Shown piece after piece: positions 59,253 through 64,000 of a stretch of DNA of 64,000 bases. The DNA comes from an uncultured Candidatus Melainabacteria bacterium (GTDB lineage: Bacteria > Cyanobacteriota > Vampirovibrionia > Gastranaerophilales > Gastranaerophilaceae), in the NCBI GenBank assembly GCA_934757275.1, contig CAKVLN010000004.1, forward strand, positions 1-64,000, given 5' to 3'. The position numbers were made by a program, and so were the translations under genes. How positions within the stretch are numbered: position 1 is the stretch's first letter; each line of letters opens with the position of its first letter. Under the pieces are notes generated by a model. The model made no database searches and had not been told where the DNA came from. It worked only from the letters and a program-made list of their open reading frames with translations.

Positions 59253-61148
59253 TTAATTCATATTTTGCAAATATTCTATAATCCCTTTAGGATTTATTAA
59301 TTTACCTACATAAGTTCCTGTATCATAATTATTCATCTTATCAGCTGTTTTTTGCATAATGTCATAGAACTGTTCATAAGTTACATCAGGTTTTACTTGT
59401 TTTGCTAACGCAAAAACACCTGCTATGTATGGTGCGCCCCAAGAATTACCGCCAAAGTTTCCTTCATAGCGAAAACCCTCATATTCATCAGCAACAGTCC
59501 TGTGCTCTGTCGGTACAAATATTGTTTGGTCTTTTACTTCATCTGGTTTTTTATTCCACCATTCGCCATCTCTATGAAATCTATCTGCTCTATAAGAGCT
59601 TACATCATTTGGGTTAGTTTGTGGATTTCTGTCTGCTCCAGCAAAATGTTTATATTCTTCGTCATTGCAAGTTATAACTGCAATTCCTGCTTCTTTAGCT
59701 TTTGCAATAACTTCTCTTAAAGTTTTATAGTTTTGTTTATAATCATCACAAGTATCAAAACCACAGCTTATAGATATAACTGAAATTAATGGCTCGCCAT
59801 TTTTCTTATATTCTTCATTTTGAATAATAACATTTTCAATCGCCTTTGTTTGTTCTGCACAAGTATTTGCACTATAAAAAGCAAGTTGGGCATCTGGAGC
59901 AACTCCACAATTTTTTCCTACGGCAACAGATGAAATGGCATTACCATGATATGCACTTAGCTCAATATTAGCTGCAAAGTTTCTATTATACAAAATATTT
60001 TCGCTAAATTCTGGATTATCAGTTATGGCACTATCAATTATTGCAATTCTAACTCCTTTGCCTGTTATACCTTGTTCGTGTAAAGAATTTATATTTAATC
60101 CAGCGTTCATGCCATTTACTTTGGCTTTTTCAATTATTACTTTTTGTTCTTCCGATAAAACAGTTGTATCATCAATTGTTAAATCCAATAATTGCTCTAG
60201 TTTTAAATCTAATGTATCAAGATATAAGCCTCTTGCATCTCTTGTATTGAATTGGTCTTGCTTTGGTATATCTTCATAACTTGCTGGAGTGTATTTTTCT
60301 CTATGTAATTGTTGTATATCTTCTAATGTTCCTGTCTGAATATCATCTACACTATTGTAGTTAAAGAAGTCTTTATAAAATCGCAAAGCGTCTTGCGGTG
60401 TTAAAACTTTTCCTGCCCAAGCATCTATGACAACTGCGTTTTTCCCCCAGGTGCGAGGGTCTTTTGTGTCAGCATTTTCTGCCATTCCTATTACATTAAA
60501 AACATGCTCTCCTTTTTCAAAATTAATATCTTTTGTGCATATCATAATTTCTTGCACATCATTTATGCCTTGTTCTTTAAGCCATTTTGTCATCATTTCA
60601 CTTCTATGACGGCATTCCATTACTTGACGATTTTCTGTTGGGACATCATCAATATTTTCTTGTTCGCTTATTACGCTAAGCTTTTCAGCGTTTTCTCTAA
60701 GTTCATTAATCTTATCTTTATCACCATTATTAGCTTCTAAGTAGTTTGCAAGTGCTACATAATAAGTAGATGACTTAGAATTTGGGAATTCTTTATTAAA
60801 ACGCTCTATTAAATTATTTCCAAGCTCTGCGTTGTTTTCTTTTGTATTTTCTTCTGCTACCTTGATGTTTTTGCCCAAAGCATTATTTACAATATCAACA
60901 ATCTTTTGCCAACAATCTTTCGTAAATTTAACAACTGCTCCTGCTTGAACCGTCAAATTACCTTTTTGATTATTTTTACCATTATTGTCAATAGTGTAAT
61001 TATTAGGATTATTCAATTCTTCAACAATTTGATTCCAAATACTCCCCATTTGTTTGCATTCAGCAGAAGATAGCCCTAACTCTTTAGCAATTCCTTGAGT
61101 TATGCCACCCTGTTTTATTGTAAATTGTCCATCAATTCTTCCGTCCAT
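59253..61148 (-). CDS. Putative transglutaminase-like plus subtilisin-like (S8) protease
   Basis: 631 residues, no signal peptide. Residues 355-620 are a subtilisin-like domain: Asp372 (IAIIDSAI), His401 (YHGNAISSVAVG), oxyanion Asn495 (VITCND) and Ser569 in GNSWGAPYIAG, a variant of GTSMAAPHVAG. Residues 170-260 look like a papain/transglutaminase-like core: Cys179 (ECRHRSEMMTKWLKEQG), His215 (GEHVFNVIG) and Asp242 (VVIDAWAGK). This is by eye. The N-terminal 100 residues are unassigned. It could be cytoplasmic, or exported by a non-Sec route. No Shine-Dalgarno; a GTTACA inverted repeat lies upstream. Confidence 0.8.
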   Translation of the reverse strand: MDGRIDGQFTIKQGGITQGIAKELGLSSAECKQMGSIWNQIVEELNNPNNYTIDNNGKNNQKGNLTVQAGAVVKFTKDCWQKIVDIVNNALGKNIKVAEENTKENNAELGNNLIERFNKEFPNSKSSTYYVALANYLEANNGDKDKINELRENAEKLSVISEQENIDDVPTENRQVMECRHRSEMMTKWLKEQGINDVQEIMICTKDINFEKGEHVFNVIGMAENADTKDPRTWGKNAVVIDAWAGKVLTPQDALRFYKDFFNYNSVDDIQTGTLEDIQQLHREKYTPASYEDIPKQDQFNTRDARGLYLDTLDLKLEQLLDLTIDDTTVLSEEQKVIIEKAKVNGMNAGLNINSLHEQGITGKGVRIAIIDSAITDNPEFSENILYNRNFAANIELSAYHGNAISSVAVGKNCGVAPDAQLAFYSANTCAEQTKAIENVIIQNEEYKKNGEPLISVISISCGFDTCDDYKQNYKTLREVIAKAKEAGIAVITCNDEEYKHFAGADRNPQTNPNDVSSYRADRFHRDGEWWNKKPDEVKDQTIFVPTEHRTVADEYEGFRYEGNFGGNSWGAPYIAGVFALAKQVKPDVTYEQFYDIMQKTADKMNNYDTGTYVGKLINPKGIIEYLQNMN

Positions 61149-61186
61149 AATACATATATCGGCACAATTTTCAAAAACTTTAGGCT

Positions 61187-61217
61187 ATTGTTACATTGAG
61201 TATAAAATTGTAACAAT
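61187..61217. promoter_or_regulatory. Inverted ATTGTTACA/TGTAACAAT repeat in a divergent control region
   Basis: A 9-bp perfect inverted repeat with a 13-bp spacer containing TATAAAAT. It lies 39 bp before the protease gene and about 100 bp before the gene at 61321. It uses the same GTTACA core as HLR1-like sites but inverted, so it is not a direct-repeat HLR1. Confidence 0.5.
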
Positions 61218-61320
61218 TTAACTTTAAACATGGAAATTAATATTTTTATTTTTCTTAAATTTTCCAATTATGAGAAACCTTTTTTATTTATTATTTCGAC
61301 TTTATGTTAAAATTAGAACC

Positions 61321-62001
61321 ATGAGTAATATTGTTTTAAAACCATTTGAGCTATATCGAAAAGACGGTAAGATTGTAAATGTTGAGTTGTACAATTTTAC
61401 AGGTATTAATGATGTCGCAATTTTAGATATTAAACATTTAAAATTCGAGGGAATTGCGGCTAAGGATATTAAAAAGTATGATATACACAATGCAGTTTTG
61501 AAAGATAAAAACAAATTATATTTTCAAAACAAGTATTCAAAAATGGTTGCAGGGCTATCTAAAAAACATTTAAACAAAATTATTTCAACCGTTTTTACAA
61601 AAGATACACAAGGTAAATTCAGTTATCTTAAAAAAGAAATTGTTGCCAACGTAGATTTAATATTTTATGCTGCAGTACCAATTCTCAAACATGCTGAATT
61701 GAAGAAACAAGCTTTGTACCATAATCAAATAATTCATCGTTTTGCTTTACCTCTTAAAATAGGTGGACTTGTATTTTTTGCGATGATAACAGTAAAAGAA
61801 AGAGTTGATGCAGAAGAAATGAAAATTGATGAATTTTCTATATATGATTTGTATTCAGAAACACATGAAAATAAAAAATCATCTGGCAGTCCCTCTACGG
61901 TTTCCATAAGAACCTTCCGTAGCCATTACCAGATGACTAATTATAGTATTTACGATTTATTCAATTTTGTCAAGTGTAGCATTACAAAACTACAACAATA
62001 G
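61321..62001 (+). CDS. Protein of unknown function, possibly phage/mobile-element related domain
   Basis: 226 residues from ATG 61321; an in-frame start 17 codons upstream has no better support. The core (YHNQIIHRFALPLKIGGLVFFAMITVKERVDAEEM...IYDLYSE) resembles in pattern the barnase-like large polyvalent-protein domain of phage proteins, but this is weak. FSIYDLYS and YSIYDLFN repeat near the C-terminus, either side of a region encoded by a long inverted repeat (61879-61936). No Shine-Dalgarno; TAAAAT lies just upstream. Divergent from the protease gene. Confidence 0.6.
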   Translation: MSNIVLKPFELYRKDGKIVNVELYNFTGINDVAILDIKHLKFEGIAAKDIKKYDIHNAVLKDKNKLYFQNKYSKMVAGLSKKHLNKIISTVFTKDTQGKFSYLKKEIVANVDLIFYAAVPILKHAELKKQALYHNQIIHRFALPLKIGGLVFFAMITVKERVDAEEMKIDEFSIYDLYSETHENKKSSGSPSTVSIRTFRSHYQMTNYSIYDLFNFVKCSITKLQQ

Positions 62002-62108
62002 CCAATTCATGCTACAATCGTCTTGTAGGGCAATTCCTTGGTGGTGGAAACCTTTACTCATACACGACAATCTTCCATTGTGCAAAGGTGTAGAGAAAGG
62101 AGGAAGCC

Positions 62109-62195
62109 ATGACGAAACAAGAAGTGCTTGCAATAGTAAAAAATGCCCTAGTGATATTAGGACATTTGTTACTTGCTATTGCTTGCATATTGTAG
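62109..62195 (+). CDS. 28-residue hydrophobic peptide
   Basis: ATG 62109 to TAG 62195. It begins MTKQEVLAIVKNALVILG and then runs hydrophobic to the end, with one Cys near the C-terminus, giving one membrane-spanning helix with a Lys/Glu N-terminus. A near-consensus AAAGGAGG (62096-62103) stands 5 bp before the ATG. The roughly 80-nt leader can fold (TACAC 62061-62065 with GTGTA 62088-62092; ACAAT with ATTGT inside). A strong terminator overlaps the stop codon. The layout recalls type I toxins and other small membrane peptides; function unknown. Confidence 0.7.
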   Translation: MTKQEVLAIVKNALVILGHLLLAIACIL

Positions 62196-62240
62196 GGATT
62201 GTGCAAGAGGTCGAAAGACCTCTCCCTACTCTTTTATTAT
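62192..62240 (+). terminator. Terminator of the hydrophobic-peptide gene
   Basis: Outer stem GTAGGGA (62192-62198) with TCCCTAC (62223-62229); inner stem AGAGGTC-GAAA-GACCTCT (62206-62223, sharing a base); then TCTTTTATT. The GAAA tetraloop adds stability. The outer stem overlaps the stop codon. Confidence 0.85.
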
Positions 62241-62305
62241 AACTGATATTTCCCAGTTTTCAACCCCATAAAAACATTTACACATTTACAGGAGTTCGCC
62301 ACGCA

Positions 62306-64000
62306 CTACATATTGTCGAAATTACCAGCCAAAACTCTCAAAGCTTTGTCTTCTGCTTTTTGCGCTCTATCTAATGCTGATTGCAAGCCAGAATTATCAA
62401 AGTTTTTTTGTATATTTGCAGCAGTTTGTGATGGAATATATCTTCTTTGATTTTCATTTGCTTTGTTATTAGGAATTTTGCATTCAGAAGAAGGAATATA
62501 AGTGTAATTATCAACACTTTCCTTCTTTGTTTTGTGCGGAATTATATTCTTTGAAGAAGGGATATAAGTATAGTTATCAACTTTTTTGTTTTCTTGATAA
62601 GCCTTAGGAATTGCGTCACTATTAACGCCTTTACCTCTTGTTGCCATCATTTGACCTTGTGGGTTAACTTGTTGAGCATTTTGAATATTACCATATTGTT
62701 TAATTCTTTGTGCTTCATACAATCTTCTGTTCAAATCTTCTGCCAAGAAATGTTTTTGTTCTTTGCGAGCTTCATCATTTTCATCATGTTTCATTGCATC
62801 ATAAGACTTTCCGAAAACAGCAGTTGTACATTTTTTAATAACAGCATCTAAAACTCCCATTGCCAACACGCCCCAAACTACAAAACGTAAAGGAATACCA
62901 ACACCGTCTTTCAAGAAGCGTGGTAAATCTTTTAGGCTTCTTGAACCAAAGTTACCGCCATGATAAGCTTTAAGATTTTCTAAATCGATTGTCATAAATT
63001 TTGCTAATTTACGAATGCCTTTAGTTAAAATATTTTGATTTTTAACTTTTGACAACTTATCAATCTTAGCCTTAACTTCAGCTTTTTGTTTTTTATAATC
63101 AGCGTAATCTTTGAATTGACATTCCTTCTTTGAATCCATGCCAACTAAAATCTTAAATCTATCAATAATACCGCCGGTGCCAGCTTTATCATTAAATTCT
63201 TTTTTAAGTTGTCTTACTTGTTTTACTTGGTCTTTAGTCATGCCAGCATATTGCGCACCACCTAGCGTATGCAACATTTTTAAAGCAAGAGGGAAGGTTA
63301 ATACCCAAGAGGTTGATTCAATAACACCGCTTACTGCAGTGCCTATTTTTTCATCTTTTTCAGCCTTCTTAACGTGAGTTCCAACCTCAACAAGAGCTGG
63401 AGCAATAAATAACAATGCACCAAGTTTACCACCGCCAAAGGTTAGACCTCTGTGAAACATTTGCATAGCCTTTGACATAAAGCGACCTGTTGCAGTTTTT
63501 GCTCCTTCTTTTGATAAACTATGCAACTTGTTGTAAACTTCGTCGCAACCAACTGTTCTTGCAAAAGGTTTTGTGAACACACCTAGTTTTTTATAATAAC
63601 CTGCGCCAATTTTAACTTTTCCACTAACCTTTTTAGAAGCTTCTTCAACAGTTTTTATGTATTCGCCAAACTTATCTTCTTTAATAGCATTTAAGTCTTT
63701 TACACTCAAGCCCATTTCTTTAAGAATTTCTTTTTTTGTTGCCGTAAGTGCATCATTTCCAAGAGCTTGAATTTTGTTAATTTGTTCAGGAGTCCTACCA
63801 AGACGTTCCAATAGAACTTGACTAACGGCCTTGTCTTCTGCTATTTCTGAAAGCTTTTTAACGCCAAATGTCTTTTTTAACATTTCTCTTTCTTTTTTTG
63901 AAAGTCCGAGATTATTGAGTTCAATGTTGCCATGAGAACCATATTCAGTTAATTTTAGAGCGTCAGTAATTTTTATAAAATCTTGTTCAATTTCTTGTTT
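62306..64000 (-). CDS. Large membrane protein of unknown function, 3' part
   Basis: 564 residues are visible. An ATG at 63883 is a possible start, but it has no Shine-Dalgarno and the frame stays open to base 64000 with protein-like sequence (HGNIELNNLGLSKKEREMLKK), so the gene probably begins outside the window. About residues 190-420 of the visible part hold Ala/Gly-rich hydrophobic segments (GGGKLGALLFIAPALVEVG; LKDGVGIPLRFVVWGVLAMGVLDA). The last 150 residues are hydrophilic and contain three YIPS repeats (VDNYTYIPSSK, VDNYTYIPSSE, RRYIPSQ). Same style as the genes at 3305 and 30302. Function unknown. Confidence 0.75.
   Translation of the reverse strand, partial: KQEIEQDFIKITDALKLTEYGSHGNIELNNLGLSKKEREMLKKTFGVKKLSEIAEDKAVSQVLLERLGRTPEQINKIQALGNDALTATKKEILKEMGLSVKDLNAIKEDKFGEYIKTVEEASKKVSGKVKIGAGYYKKLGVFTKPFARTVGCDEVYNKLHSLSKEGAKTATGRFMSKAMQMFHRGLTFGGGKLGALLFIAPALVEVGTHVKKAEKDEKIGTAVSGVIESTSWVLTFPLALKMLHTLGGAQYAGMTKDQVKQVRQLKKEFNDKAGTGGIIDRFKILVGMDSKKECQFKDYADYKKQKAEVKAKIDKLSKVKNQNILTKGIRKLAKFMTIDLENLKAYHGGNFGSRSLKDLPRFLKDGVGIPLRFVVWGVLAMGVLDAVIKKCTTAVFGKSYDAMKHDENDEARKEQKHFLAEDLNRRLYEAQRIKQYGNIQNAQQVNPQGQMMATRGKGVNSDAIPKAYQENKKVDNYTYIPSSKNIIPHKTKKESVDNYTYIPSSECKIPNNKANENQRRYIPSQTAANIQKNFDNSGLQSALDRAQKAEDKALRVLAGNFDNM

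Noticed and set aside
61967..62242. A 91-codon plus-strand frame across the peptide locus
   Set aside because: It overlaps the previous gene's end, has no ribosome binding site and runs out of frame through the leader, the small-peptide gene and its terminator.
63883..63883. ATG at 63883 as start of the last gene
   Set aside because: No Shine-Dalgarno, and the frame continues open with protein-like sequence to the window edge.

Overview
The window is AT-rich bacterial chromosome (roughly one third G+C by eye), densely packed with short operons on both strands. I see no rRNA, tRNA, CRISPR array, transposase or obvious prophage. Several traits point to a non-photosynthetic relative of the cyanobacteria (Vampirovibrionia/Melainabacteria, probably the gut order Gastranaerophilales). 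The F1 beta and epsilon genes form an isolated pair, as in cyanobacteria. There is an RpaA/RpaB-like response regulator, and three intergenic sites match the cyanobacterial HLR1 operator. Tandem octamer repeats recall cyanobacterial short tandem repeats. A four-subunit ferredoxin-dependent 2-oxoacid oxidoreductase, a small ferredoxin and ATP-type PEP carboxykinase fit an anaerobic fermenter. The lineage call is inference from gene content.

Layout. 1-9 kb: the 5' part of a repeat-built surface protein running off the left edge, a FliA/WhiG-type sigma factor, ribosomal proteins L27, L21 and S1, PnuC and MATE transporters, and Maf. 9-12.3 kb: the four genes of the 2-oxoacid:ferredoxin oxidoreductase, each gap between them filled by a roughly 130-140 bp inverted-repeat element built of octamers. 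12.3-23 kb: an aminotransferase, RdgB, a glycosyltransferase, a hibernation factor, secreted proteins, ProC, MetG and a divergent phosphohexomutase. 23-30 kb: small unknown genes, then an operon of sensor kinase, single-domain regulator and a degenerate GspE/PilB-like ATPase, then Pnp. 30-41 kb: PckA, a radical SAM protein, MgtE, YajQ, DeoB, ferredoxin, glutamate-cysteine ligase, KsgA, a GT9 enzyme and CoaD. 41-50 kb: an OmpR-family two-component pair, MnmG, nitroreductase, an LCP protein, an orphan ribbon-helix-helix regulator, a GT4 enzyme and a lone sugar permease. 50-62 kb: UvrB, a WG-repeat protein, a PabBC fusion with PabA, an FkbH-like protein, F1 epsilon and beta, and a large protein combining a putative transglutaminase-like domain with a subtilisin domain. 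62-64 kb: a tiny hydrophobic-peptide gene and a membrane protein gene running off the right edge.

Most notable observations: (1) three perfect matches to the HLR1 consensus, upstream of the sigma factor, a small-protein operon and a ribbon-helix-helix gene, in the same window as an RpaA/B-like regulator; (2) a family of octamer inverted-repeat elements placed between co-directional genes; (3) a dispersed GC-rich palindrome inserted in frame in pabA; (4) a 28-residue hydrophobic peptide gene with a near-perfect Shine-Dalgarno, structured leader and strong terminator; (5) a signal-less protein with two putative protease triads; (6) a 121-bp stretch with ten CATG tetramers; (7) apparently leaderless uvrB, mnmG and ksgA. 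Several genes were assigned internal starts on Shine-Dalgarno evidence (rplU, rpsA, korC, mgtE, atpC, both response-regulator operon genes and others). Three genes of fewer than 60 codons (23144, 36935, 62109) are included.
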